Origin: Companilactobacillus kimchiensis
Lineage (GTDB): Bacteria; Bacillota; Bacilli; Lactobacillales; Lactobacillaceae
DNA: 47,724 nucleotides
NCBI RefSeq assembly: GCF_001438805.1
Contig: NZ_JQCF01000017.1
Coordinates: 1 to 47,724, forward strand
Reading direction: 5' to 3'
The notes beneath the pieces were generated by a model. That model was not told the origin of the DNA and searched no databases. It worked only from the letters and a program-made list of their open reading frames with translations. Below, piece after piece: positions 35,481 to 44,435 of this stretch (its first letter is position 1; each line of letters opens with the position of its first letter). The position numbers and the translations under genes were made by a program.

Positions 35481-37033
35481 TGGATATTTTCCTCCTCTAA
35501 AGTAGAACGTTTTGCGGAAGTAATAGTAACCTTGGTATCATTTCCCAAAGCGTAAATTCCAAACATATCACCAGTGTTTAAAGCACCAATAGCTTCATTA
35601 GAAAAATGCATGGCACTAGTTTTAAAACTGAACTCTTGTTTATCAATAGTTTTCATGATGAATTCTTTAGAAGTAGGATGATTGATAATCTTTATTGTGG
35701 TAGGAAGATTATCTGATTTAGCAATGACTTTATCAACGACTAAATCGAAGACCTGGATATGTTCGATAATTTCATATTGATTCTTATTCTTTTTAATAGT
35801 GAGACTAGCAAAATGACGATTATCAATCGTTAAGGCTAAGCCAAATTGTCCAGTAGTTAATTTAACTTGTTCGGGATCAATGGTAACAACGAATTCCTCA
35901 TTTTGTTCTGATTGTCTAATACCCAAAAATGATGGAGTTTCGATTGAAGTTAAATCTGCATCGGAACCAGTTAAAGTTAGTGATTCATTGTTGATAGAAA
36001 TACGGTCAGTAAGTGAATCACGTAAGGAAACCCATTGAGGTTTCAAAACGGGGGTTTTAAAGTTGTCATTAAATTCATGAATAGATTGTTCCTTAACGGC
36101 CAAAGCATGTTTAGGAAACTTAGTTAAATCTACGGTTTGAGTGGGAACACCATTGTTAATAATAGGCCAATCATTATCCCATTGAACTGGGTATAGCAGA
36201 GTTTCCCGACCAGTATTAGTGAAAGTTTTAAAGTTAACATTTGCAGGACGAGTACCTAAACAAACCAACCACCAGTTACCATTAACATCTTTAAATAAAT
36301 CACCATGACCAATGTTTTGAATTGGTTCATCGGCGCGATCACGATTGGTAAAAATAGGATTGATTGGGCAGCCTTCAAATGGTCCCCAAATTGATTTACT
36401 TCTAAAAATAGTAATCATATGTCCCAAACCAGTACCGCCTTCAGCAGCTAAAAGATAGTAATAGTCTTTATTTTTGATAATATGTGGTCCCTCAACATCA
36501 CGACCGCCAGTTCCAGCGGTTAAAACTTTTGGACCAACAAGAATTTTGCCAGTTTTCAAATCTATTTCAACTTGCTGTAAAGCCTTAGTTCCTTGTTTCA
36601 AATAACCAGTATATTGAACGAAGGTATGATCATTTTCAAAAAAGATATCAGGATCAATGCCGTTAATATCAATGTTAATTCTTTTATCAGACCAAACAAT
36701 GGCACCATTAGTATTTAATTTACCGGTAATAATGAATGTTTTAAATTCAGCAAAATTAGTGGTAATTACATAGAATGAACCGGCGTGATATCTAATGCAG
36801 ACGGCAAAGATACCTTCATTTGATTTTGAACCAGTTAGATTTGCTTGGGAATGTTTACTAGCAATGCTGGGTAGTTGTTCCCAATTCAATAAATCTGAAC
36901 TTCGTGAAAGAGCAATTCCTGGATAGTATTCAAAAGTACTGTTGACCATGTAATAATAATTATCTACACGAACGATACTGGGGTCAGGGTACATTCCCCG
37001 TAAAATGGGATTGGAATATTGTGTGACAGTCAT
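35477..37033 (-). CDS. GH43-family beta-xylosidase / alpha-L-arabinofuranosidase
   Basis: A 518-residue intracellular GH43 protein. The five-blade propeller (about 1-300) has the general base Asp in YPDPSIVRVDNYYYMV, the pKa-modulating Asp in GIDPDIFFE, and the catalytic acid Glu in VEGPHIIK. A C-terminal beta-sandwich (about 320-510) is typical of bacterial beta-xylosidases of this family. No signal peptide. It should remove xylose or arabinose from imported oligosaccharides or glycosides. It starts five bases downstream of the GH78 stop and overlaps pgmB at its end. The exact sugar cannot be fixed from sequence. Confidence 0.9.
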   Translation of the reverse strand: MTVTQYSNPILRGMYPDPSIVRVDNYYYMVNSTFEYYPGIALSRSSDLLNWEQLPSIASKHSQANLTGSKSNEGIFAVCIRYHAGSFYVITTNFAEFKTFIITGKLNTNGAIVWSDKRINIDINGIDPDIFFENDHTFVQYTGYLKQGTKALQQVEIDLKTGKILVGPKVLTAGTGGRDVEGPHIIKNKDYYYLLAAEGGTGLGHMITIFRSKSIWGPFEGCPINPIFTNRDRADEPIQNIGHGDLFKDVNGNWWLVCLGTRPANVNFKTFTNTGRETLLYPVQWDNDWPIINNGVPTQTVDLTKFPKHALAVKEQSIHEFNDNFKTPVLKPQWVSLRDSLTDRISINNESLTLTGSDADLTSIETPSFLGIRQSEQNEEFVVTIDPEQVKLTTGQFGLALTIDNRHFASLTIKKNKNQYEIIEHIQVFDLVVDKVIAKSDNLPTTIKIINHPTSKEFIMKTIDKQEFSFKTSAMHFSNEAIGALNTGDMFGIYALGNDTKVTITSAKRSTLEEENIQ

Positions 37034-37038
37034 AATAT

Positions 37039-39846
37039 TTATTGCTTCCTTTCACTTAATAATGGCGTCTGATTCAAAATATTATTAATCTTAGTTAATT
37101 CATCAGCTGATATCTGAATGAATGGCAAAATTTTATTTGCTTCAGAAATAGATAAACTACCAAATTTAGTAACGTTTTCTTTATCAGCAAACATATTTAG
37201 GGCAGATGTTTCCTGTTGAAGTTTGGTAAATAACTCAGAATCAGGAATAATTTGTGAAATCAAACTTTCAGAATTATATCTACCAATATAATCATGGCTG
37301 GGGATGTAACTGATATTGTGTTGACCATTAGTTAATAATATTTGATGGTCGAGAACCTTTTTATTATCTAAAGTGATTCCAGCGGTACCGATGTTTGGAA
37401 GACTTAATTCAACGGTTTGACCATAAGGAATATCGATATCAAAGGTTATTAAGTGTTCAGGGTTTGTTTCGAGATCATATTTAATAGTTAATTTTCCGTA
37501 TGAACTAATGTAGTGACCACTGACGTGTTTTAAACGATAGTCAAACTTAGGCTCGACGGCAACAGTTTGATAACCATTATCTTGATGATTAATACCTAAA
37601 ATAAAGCGGTAGGCCCATTCCTTGATGGCACCAAGTGAATAATGATTGAGTGAATTCATTCCTTCAGGGTTCATAGAGCCATCTGCTAAGACCGAATTCC
37701 AACGTTCCCAAGTAGTTGTAGCTCCCAATTTAACGGCATAAAGCCAACTAGGATAATCCTCATTTAAGAAGAGCTGTGTTGCCAATTTGTGTTGACCGTT
37801 ATCAGATAAGACTTGGCATAAGAACGGAGTCCCAACGAAGCCAGTTTGTAAGTGATTGTGATCTTTCTTTAAACGTTTGACCAAATCATTAACAACGTGT
37901 TTTTTTAGGTTATCAGGAACAATATTGAAATAAAGCGCAAGAGCGTAAGCAGTTTGTGTGTCGATAGCAACGCGTCCATTTTCAGTGATGTATTCTTTGA
38001 AAATACCATGTTTAATCTTGGAACTTAAAGCAGAATAGGTATTGTAATCGTCTGATTTACCAAGAACCTTAGCCGATTGGGCAACGATCCAAGTGGAATA
38101 ATAATAATAGATTGAGGCAATGAAGTCTTCATCAGTTTTTCCAGTTGGCATAGCAGGGTTTTCACCATCAAGTGATAACCAGTCACCAAATTGGAAAGTG
38201 CCAGTCCAGAGATCTTTGTCAGCCGCATGAGTGTTTCTTTGAATCCAGTCGACCCAGGCCTTCATGCTGGAATAATTTTGTTTGAGAATAACATCATCAT
38301 TATATTTTTCATACATATTCCAAGGGATAATGGTAGCGGCGTCGCCCCAAATGGCAGCACCACCATCTTTACTGCCCATTGCTGGAGCAAACAATGATAA
38401 TCGACCATCGTTCTGAGCTTGTTCAATAGCCATATCTTTAGCATATTTTTTGAAGAAAGCATAAACATTCATATTAAAGGTTGAAGTACTGGAGAAGATA
38501 TCTGCATCACCAGTCCAACCAAGTCGTTCGTCACGTTGAGGACAGTCAGTTGGAACATCAAAGAAATTACTCTTTTGACTCCAAGTAACATTACTGAAAA
38601 GTTGGTTTACTTCATTATTATTGGTTTTGATTTCTCCGGCCATAGGCATATCTGAATAAACGACTGCGGCGCGGAAATTCTTTAAGCTTAATGGTTTAGT
38701 GTTACCAGTTACTTTAACGAAGCGATAACCAAAGTAAGTGAAATGAGGGCGAACCCATTTGTTTTCACCATCAGAAACATAGGTAAAGGTAGCTCTGGCT
38801 TCACGGAGATTCTTATTATAGAAATTACCAGCTTGAAGAATTTCGCCAACTTGGAGAGTTATTTTAGTACCTTTGGGTTCTTGATTGTAAAATTCGATTA
38901 ATCCAGCGTGATTTTGTTGAAAATCAATTACTTGTTCATCTTTTGGAGTATGGATTAACTCTTTTGCAGGTAAGTATTCGTGGACCTTTAGAGGAAGGCT
39001 CAAACGATCTTGAAGTAAATTAGTTGGATAATCAAGAACAGTCACTTTTTCCCAGTTATCAGGAATGATAGTGTCATCTAGATCTTCACCGTAGTAAATA
39101 GCCGATTTAGTGATTGAGCCAGAGGTCGTTAACCAATTCTCATCAGTTATGATCAGGTCTTTAGAACCATCTGTATAGGTAAGATTAAGTTCTAGAATAG
39201 CTCGTTGTTGATTACCATAAATATTGTCTTTGCCGCCATCGAAACCAAAGTTACCTTTATACCAACCATCACCGAGTGATATTTGAAGTTGATTTTCACC
39301 GGATACTAAAGCATCAGTTACGTTGTATGTTTGAGTTTGAATCAATTTATCATAGGCGGTAACTCCAGGAGCTAATAGTTCGTCACCAATCTTGTTGTTG
39401 TTAATTGATAATTCATAAACACCTAGTCCAGACATGTAGATTCGAGCTTTTTTAATAGTTTTGTTGATGTTAATGGAACGTTTTAAAAGTGTATTTTGAA
39501 TTGCCAGATTGTTATTACCAATCCATTTTGCTACAAAAGGTTCATCCATTTTTCCAGTTTCAAAGAAGCTCATACCAGTTGTGATGTCATCTTCATCAGA
39601 ACCTTTTAGACTAATGGTAAAGTCATACTTGGTTTTAGGCTGAAGTGTCAATTTAGGAGTGAAAAAGTTATTATTATAATTCTCCCAATCGGAATTGAAG
39701 ACAATTTCGGTACCATTGAATATTTCGAGCTTTTTTTGTAGTTTAGTATTTTTGGTAGTTGAGACTTCGAATTCAATCCGGAGGCCACTTAAATCGAAAC
39801 CTACTGGTTCAGTCATATGGTTAACAAGAATATTTGAGATTTTCAT
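37039..39846 (-). CDS. GH78 alpha-L-rhamnosidase
   Basis: A 935-residue alpha-L-rhamnosidase. N-terminal beta domains (about 1-390) include the rhamnosidase-typical YMSGLGVYELSINNNKIGDE and the LGDGWYKGNFGF segment. The (alpha/alpha)6 barrel (about 400-760) carries CPQRDERLGWTGDADIFS with the catalytic acidic residues, and FGDWLSLDG. A C-terminal beta domain follows. No signal peptide, so it acts on imported rhamnosides such as flavonoid or terpenyl rutinosides. It lies seven bases after GH3 and five before GH43 in one operon. The extra C-terminal tail (about 870-935) beyond the sandwich is poorly characterised. Confidence 0.93.
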   Translation of the reverse strand: MKISNILVNHMTEPVGFDLSGLRIEFEVSTTKNTKLQKKLEIFNGTEIVFNSDWENYNNNFFTPKLTLQPKTKYDFTISLKGSDEDDITTGMSFFETGKMDEPFVAKWIGNNNLAIQNTLLKRSININKTIKKARIYMSGLGVYELSINNNKIGDELLAPGVTAYDKLIQTQTYNVTDALVSGENQLQISLGDGWYKGNFGFDGGKDNIYGNQQRAILELNLTYTDGSKDLIITDENWLTTSGSITKSAIYYGEDLDDTIIPDNWEKVTVLDYPTNLLQDRLSLPLKVHEYLPAKELIHTPKDEQVIDFQQNHAGLIEFYNQEPKGTKITLQVGEILQAGNFYNKNLREARATFTYVSDGENKWVRPHFTYFGYRFVKVTGNTKPLSLKNFRAAVVYSDMPMAGEIKTNNNEVNQLFSNVTWSQKSNFFDVPTDCPQRDERLGWTGDADIFSSTSTFNMNVYAFFKKYAKDMAIEQAQNDGRLSLFAPAMGSKDGGAAIWGDAATIIPWNMYEKYNDDVILKQNYSSMKAWVDWIQRNTHAADKDLWTGTFQFGDWLSLDGENPAMPTGKTDEDFIASIYYYYSTWIVAQSAKVLGKSDDYNTYSALSSKIKHGIFKEYITENGRVAIDTQTAYALALYFNIVPDNLKKHVVNDLVKRLKKDHNHLQTGFVGTPFLCQVLSDNGQHKLATQLFLNEDYPSWLYAVKLGATTTWERWNSVLADGSMNPEGMNSLNHYSLGAIKEWAYRFILGINHQDNGYQTVAVEPKFDYRLKHVSGHYISSYGKLTIKYDLETNPEHLITFDIDIPYGQTVELSLPNIGTAGITLDNKKVLDHQILLTNGQHNISYIPSHDYIGRYNSESLISQIIPDSELFTKLQQETSALNMFADKENVTKFGSLSISEANKILPFIQISADELTKINNILNQTPLLSERKQ

Positions 39847-39853
39847 AATTTCC

Positions 39854-41557
39854 TCACAATCTGGTATCGAATCTATTACAGAATGGGTCGACAGGACTTT
39901 TACCCATAAATGGTTCCTGACCAGTTATTTTTTTTACGACAGCTTGAATTGATTCAGGGTTTCCGGTGTAGGCATTGATCATTGTTGAAATATCTGGAAG
40001 ATCAAAAAGATGATATGGATTACACATGGAAATAAATAGTGTTGGAATAGAACGCATGAACCAAGGAGCGTCAGCGGCCATTAAATGAATCCAATCAATT
40101 CTGGTAGTAGTTTGATTACTGGCAGTTTCAATGTTGGCGACGTAAATTGCTAAATCAAATTTATCTTTTAAGTCTTGGACGCCTTCCTCAAAAACTTCGT
40201 GGAAATCAAGGTTCTGACGATCGAATAATGAAACTTTAAATCCTTGATGCTCTAATTGCTTTTTGAAAAGTGAAGTTACGTGTCCACCTTCCTTAAAACC
40301 ACCGTCATCGTTATCACCTAAAACGACTAGACGAACGCGGGGATATTTTTTGCTGTTGACGGGAAGAATTTTATCGCGGTCTTTAACTAATGTAATGGCA
40401 TTTTTGGCTAAATCTTCAGTCAACTCTTTATGTTCATCAGATTTTAAATTGATCTGTTCAGGAATAACACGGCTGAAGTTGCCATCAGTATTCATGATGC
40501 CTTGAGCCAGTTTGGTGCCAAAGATACGTCGGATAGCTTCATCAACACGATCCATTGAGACAGTGCCATTGTTAACGGCGTCGGTTAAGAATTTGTAGTC
40601 TTCATCGATATTTTTATTAAAGAGAATCATATCGATACCAGCGTTGATCGTAGCAGGGATAGCTTCTGACCTAGGGAGAATCGAAGTGTAACCCAGCATT
40701 GGAGTGGCATCGGTAATAGTTAAACCGTTGAAATTTAATTCCTTATGTAGAAGACCATCGATTAATAGTTTGGAAGTTGAAGCGGCTCGTAAATCTTTAT
40801 CCTCAATACCAGGATCTAATTTACGTTCCCAAGCCGGTTGCATAATATGGGCAATCATAATGGATGGAAGTCCATTTTTAATTAGGTGACGATATATTTG
40901 ACCGTATGAATTCATCCAGTCATCGGTATTTAAAGAATTAACGGAACTAACCAAATGTTGGTCACGTTCATCAACGCCGTCACCAGGAAAATGTTTGGCT
41001 ACAGGAATAACGTTGTTTTGTTCAAGACCCTTTATCTCGGCATCAACCATTTTGATAACACGACTTTTATCACTACCAAAGGTTCTCACGTTCATGATTG
41101 GATTACGGAAGTTTTGATCAAGGTCAACGATAGGGGAGAATGACATGTTATCTCCAACTTGTGCGGCTTCATATCCAGAAATATCACCTAAATTAAAGGC
41201 TTGTTTAGCATCATCAGTTGCAGCGACTGACATAGGACGTCCAAACCAGGTTCCATCATTCAAGAGGCCATTACCACCAGCTTCAAGATTAGCAGCGATA
41301 AACATTGGAACTGAGGTAGATTTTTGAGCCATAGCGACTTCGTGTTTGATTTTTTTAGAGGTGTCAGGACGATACATCATCCCACCAGGATGATACTTAT
41401 TAATGAATTCGGAGATATTTACATTGTCCTCATCTTGACCAATAACAAAGAATAATTGACCGATTTTTTCATTAAGAGACATATTTTTTAGTTGTTTCTC
41501 TACAAAAGAGATTTGTTCTGTTGAAAGGTTATATGGTGTTTTTGTTAAATCTAACAT
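39854..41557 (-). CDS. GH3-family glycosidase (NagZ-like, Asp-His dyad); possible phosphorylase
   Basis: A 567-residue two-domain GH3 enzyme. The barrel (about 1-355) begins KIGQLFFVIGQDED and has KHFPGDGVDERDQH, the KH(F/I)PGxGxxxxDxH motif of the NagZ-type branch whose acid/base is an Asp-His dyad. The nucleophile Asp is in LTITDATPM. A second alpha/beta domain (about 380-545) follows, as in beta-N-acetylglucosaminidases of Gram-positives. No signal peptide. Substrates could be beta-GlcNAc or beta-glucosides. Members of this branch have been reported to work as phosphorylases, and the linked pgmB makes that worth testing. It is first in the operon; the minus-strand SD is CGGAGGA. Confidence 0.85.
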   Translation of the reverse strand: MLDLTKTPYNLSTEQISFVEKQLKNMSLNEKIGQLFFVIGQDEDNVNISEFINKYHPGGMMYRPDTSKKIKHEVAMAQKSTSVPMFIAANLEAGGNGLLNDGTWFGRPMSVAATDDAKQAFNLGDISGYEAAQVGDNMSFSPIVDLDQNFRNPIMNVRTFGSDKSRVIKMVDAEIKGLEQNNVIPVAKHFPGDGVDERDQHLVSSVNSLNTDDWMNSYGQIYRHLIKNGLPSIMIAHIMQPAWERKLDPGIEDKDLRAASTSKLLIDGLLHKELNFNGLTITDATPMLGYTSILPRSEAIPATINAGIDMILFNKNIDEDYKFLTDAVNNGTVSMDRVDEAIRRIFGTKLAQGIMNTDGNFSRVIPEQINLKSDEHKELTEDLAKNAITLVKDRDKILPVNSKKYPRVRLVVLGDNDDGGFKEGGHVTSLFKKQLEHQGFKVSLFDRQNLDFHEVFEEGVQDLKDKFDLAIYVANIETASNQTTTRIDWIHLMAADAPWFMRSIPTLFISMCNPYHLFDLPDISTMINAYTGNPESIQAVVKKITGQEPFMGKSPVDPFCNRFDTRL

Positions 41558-41591
41558 AAGATTCCTCCGTGCTTAATTGATTTAATTAAAG

Positions 41592-41605
41592 TGTAAGCCC
41601 TTAGA
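41592..41605 (-). promoter_or_regulatory. cre-like site upstream of the GH3 operon
   Basis: TGTAAGCCCTTAGA on the plus strand matches 12 of 14 cre positions and lies 35 bases upstream of the GH3 start. This is weaker than the other sites in the window. Confidence 0.4.
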
Positions 41606-41621
41606 TTAATCTCAACTATTG

Positions 41622-41675
41622 TCAAATGATATTCTAATTATGTTCATTTCCCACATTTGATAAATAGGATATAAT
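41622..41675 (+). promoter_or_regulatory. Divergent araC/GH3 intergenic region: inverted repeat and araC -10
   Basis: TCAAATG (41622-41628) and its inverse CATTTGA (41654-41660) are candidate AraC half-sites. A TATAAT -10 (41670-41675) serves araC, with no good -35. GAGGG (41687-41691) is the araC SD. Confidence 0.4.
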
Positions 41676-41699
41676 GTCCATAAATAGAGGGTGATAGTA

Positions 41700-42725
41700 A
41701 TGGATAAAAGTACCTTAGATATTTTGAGAACTAATAATTCGCCAAGATCTTTTTCAAGCGTACTGGATAGACTTGAAAAAGAAGGACAAGTAATCACGCC
41801 AACGGTCAATGTTAACGGGGAATCGGTCTATCAGTTCTTTGATACTTATTCCGAAAGTTTACAATTAAACAATAATTCGATTTCTATTTCTGAACAACCA
41901 GTAGAATCTGATATCCCCTATCATTATCATAATTATGTTGAAATGATGGTTCCTTTACGAGGAGGATGTACGGTGATTATGAAGAATAAGCCGATACATC
42001 TGAAACAAGATGATGTTTTGATTATTGGGAATCACTCGATTCATAAAGTTGATCCGATTGGTCCTGACGATATTGTTGTAAATATATCCCTACGTGATAC
42101 AGCCTTTTCATTGAATGAATTAAATGCGCTACTTCAAAATAATAGTCATACCAATATCTCGGGGATGCTCTTTTCATTGTTATCTGATAAAAATTATGGT
42201 GAGGGAAGATACAGTTTTTTCAAGACAAATCATAATAAGAAGATAAGCGAAACTATCTGGGAAATTATTGATGAGTATTATCATCCTGACAGTCAGTCAG
42301 AACAGATTATCCGTTTGGAAGTAATGGTTTTATTCTCAAGATTAATTCGAGAAGCCTATAATAACGTGGATATTGATTGGAAAGGCGACGATAAGAAGAC
42401 AGCTAACTTATTATCACTATTACTTTATATCGAGAAGAATTATTCAGATATAACTTTGGATAAGATGGCCAAAGATTTTGGTTATAATTCAAACTATTTG
42501 TCATCATTCCTAAAAAAAGCTACTGGATTAACTTTTATTAAATTGGTACATTTACAAAGAATTAATGTAGCTGCAGAATATTTAACCTATACTGAAGCAC
42601 CCATAGAGAAAATTTCTTTTAAAGTTGGATATGAGAATCCGTCATACTTTTATAAGATATTTAAGAACACATTGAATGTTTCCCCAGATATTTATCGGAA
42701 GAAAGCCCGTTCTAATGCACAATGA
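41700..42725 (+). CDS. AraC-family transcriptional regulator
   Basis: A 341-residue AraC regulator. An N-terminal cupin-like sensor is seen (about 60-140; YHYHNYVEMMVPLRGGCTVIM and LKQDDVLIIGNHSIH), and two C-terminal helix-turn-helices (about 235-335; LDKMAKDFGYNSNYLSSFLKKATGL and APIEKISFKVGYENPSYFYKIFKNTLNVSP). Residues 1-50 form an extra short segment ahead of the cupin. I start it at ATG 41700 with GAGGG upstream. It is divergent from the GH3-GH78-GH43-pgmB operon and precedes the MFS gene, so it likely activates both in response to a plant glycoside sugar. Confidence 0.92.
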   Translation: MDKSTLDILRTNNSPRSFSSVLDRLEKEGQVITPTVNVNGESVYQFFDTYSESLQLNNNSISISEQPVESDIPYHYHNYVEMMVPLRGGCTVIMKNKPIHLKQDDVLIIGNHSIHKVDPIGPDDIVVNISLRDTAFSLNELNALLQNNSHTNISGMLFSLLSDKNYGEGRYSFFKTNHNKKISETIWEIIDEYYHPDSQSEQIIRLEVMVLFSRLIREAYNNVDIDWKGDDKKTANLLSLLLYIEKNYSDITLDKMAKDFGYNSNYLSSFLKKATGLTFIKLVHLQRINVAAEYLTYTEAPIEKISFKVGYENPSYFYKIFKNTLNVSPDIYRKKARSNAQ

Positions 42726-42852
42726 TTGTTATGACTTAGATTGATTATATAAAGATAAGAAAATAGGACATCTGTGAAATGAACATAGTTTAACTTAAAT
42801 TTGAATATGGCTGAATGAGGCCGAACAGAATATGATTAGAAATGTAAAGAAA

Positions 42853-42866
42853 TGAAAGCGTAAACA
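42853..42866 (+). promoter_or_regulatory. cre-like site upstream of the MFS gene
   Basis: TGAAAGCGTAAACA matches 13 of 14 cre positions, 18 bases ahead of the ATG and just upstream of the SD CTGGAGG. Confidence 0.55.
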
Positions 42867-42884
42867 TATTCTGGAGGCTGTTTT

Positions 42885-44078
42885 ATGAATAAGAAAAAGA
42901 TTCCATTAATTCTTGGTATTTTAAGTATGAATTTATTATTGATGTCAACATCAGCAGCTAGTGCTGCAATTGCTGCTATCGCAAAATCGTTCCCGAGTGA
43001 ACCGATTTCTAAAGTACAAATGATTGGTTCAATTGCACAACTAGGTCAGTTAATCGCAACGGTTGTATTCAGTTATTTGGCATTTAAATTAACGCGTAAG
43101 AACCTTGGTATCTTAGCTGTTGCCATTGTTGGTGTATTTGGTTTAATTCCGGCCTTTTATGGTGGTAGTTTAAATATTATTTTGGCATGTATGGTCTTAG
43201 TTGGATTTGGTGCTGGAATTATTAGTAACGTTAGTCCCGTTCTTCTTCAAAATAATTTCGAAGGTGAGGAACGTGCCACAGCCATGGGTTGGGCAGTTGG
43301 TGCTAATAATATTGGTATGATGCTTTTCACAGCTATCGGTGGTCTTTTAGGTGGAGCTGATTGGCATAATCTGTTCTGGATCTATGGTTTATCTATTGTA
43401 GTTATTGTAATGATATTTTTCTTAGTACCACAAGATGTTAAATTATCGAAAGTTAACGATGGATCATCTAAAAAGAACAATTTGAAATCAATCTTAGGTG
43501 CAATGAATGGTCATGTATATTTGGTACTTGGTATCACTTTTGTGACATCATTATGTATGATGTTGTTCATGACTAATCAATCGATCGTCTTATCATCACA
43601 AGGTAAGGGGACAGCATATGTAGCTATGGTTACAGCTATTGGTAATGTTGGTGGTATTATCACGGCGGTATTTATTAAGTACATTCGTAAATTCACTAAA
43701 ACAAATACTATTGCTTGGGGGTTCATTGCCTTCATGTTGTCATTTGTATTGATCCTATTTACGAATAATATTGCCCTTCATATTGTTGGAAACATGTTCT
43801 CAGGTGTTGGAATTGTACTAGTTAATGCCACACTTCCATACGAATTATCAATTTTAACTAATGAAAAACAATTTACCGTCGCAATTGCTATGAATACTTT
43901 CATTTCATCAATTGCGGGAATGTTTGCTCCTGTAATTATTTCATTGGTTCATATTTCAGCGGGTGATGGATCATTCGTAACTGGTATTATCTTGTCAGCA
44001 TTAATGTTCATTCTCCTATTTATCAGTAAATTTGGTAAGAGAGTTGAAAAAGTTGGTTCTGTTAATGCCACAGTCTAA
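42885..44078 (+). CDS. MFS transporter
   Basis: A 397-residue major facilitator with 12 predicted spans and a central cytoplasmic loop (about 185-205). The first helix carries a small-residue run, STSAASAAIAAIAKSFP, and the second half begins MNGHVYLVLGITFVTS. Substrate is not readable. Placed after AraC and opposite the intracellular glycosidase operon, it is the best candidate importer of rhamnosides, xylosides or beta-glycosides, or alternatively an exporter of liberated sugars. Its 3' end overlaps the SemiSWEET gene by 14 bases. The SD is CTGGAGG. Confidence 0.85.
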   Translation: MNKKKIPLILGILSMNLLLMSTSAASAAIAAIAKSFPSEPISKVQMIGSIAQLGQLIATVVFSYLAFKLTRKNLGILAVAIVGVFGLIPAFYGGSLNIILACMVLVGFGAGIISNVSPVLLQNNFEGEERATAMGWAVGANNIGMMLFTAIGGLLGGADWHNLFWIYGLSIVVIVMIFFLVPQDVKLSKVNDGSSKKNNLKSILGAMNGHVYLVLGITFVTSLCMMLFMTNQSIVLSSQGKGTAYVAMVTAIGNVGGIITAVFIKYIRKFTKTNTIAWGFIAFMLSFVLILFTNNIALHIVGNMFSGVGIVLVNATLPYELSILTNEKQFTVAIAMNTFISSIAGMFAPVIISLVHISAGDGSFVTGIILSALMFILLFISKFGKRVEKVGSVNATV

Positions 44079-44349
44079 AATAACGAATAATTTAAGTAAA
44101 AATGGATTATTCTATGTTAGTAGATTAGCAACGGTATTTTCGATTTTGATGTATGTTTCCTATATTCCCCAAATTATGAATAATTTAAGTGGCGTTAAAG
44201 GAAATCCGTTACAACCATTATGTGCAGCCTTGAACAGTATACTTTGGGTTTCATATGGAATATTAAAACCGAAGAAAGATTGGCCAGTTATAATAGCAAA
44301 TCTTCCAGGAATTGTTTTAGGTTTAATTACATTTATAACAGCACTTTAA
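44065..44349 (+). CDS. SemiSWEET-type sugar transporter
   Basis: A 94-residue three-helix protein of the SWEET/PQ-loop family. Helix 1 has the characteristic ATVFSILMYVSYIPQIMNNL with the PQ pair, helix 2 has PLCAALNSILWVSYGILKPKKDW with the conserved Asn and Trp region, and helix 3 is VIIANLPGIVLGLITFITAL. SemiSWEETs dimerise to move mono- or disaccharides passively. ATG 44065 gives the family length; an upstream TTG (44032) would add 11 residues. No good SD is seen, and it overlaps the MFS gene by 14 bases, so translation is probably coupled. It may export rhamnose or xylose, or admit glycosides. Confidence 0.88.
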   Translation: MPQSKITNNLSKNGLFYVSRLATVFSILMYVSYIPQIMNNLSGVKGNPLQPLCAALNSILWVSYGILKPKKDWPVIIANLPGIVLGLITFITAL

Positions 44350-44352
44350 AAA

Positions 44353-44381
44353 AACTTGTCTAATAGACAGGTTCTTTTTTT
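44353..44381 (+). terminator. Terminator after the SemiSWEET gene
   Basis: AACTTGTCT (44353-44361) pairs with AGACAGGTT (44365-44373; one G-U) and a T-run follows. Confidence 0.87.
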
Positions 44382-44435
44382 ATGTTATCTGTTAGTATTT
44401 TTAGTAGAGTGTATTAACAAAGGAGACAATCAATT

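Noticed and set aside
39854-41557. Assigning the GH3 as NagZ of the MurNAc recycling route.
   Set aside because: It is 23 kb from the mur operon, in a rhamnoside/xyloside operon with pgmB. The motif alone does not fix GlcNAc specificity.
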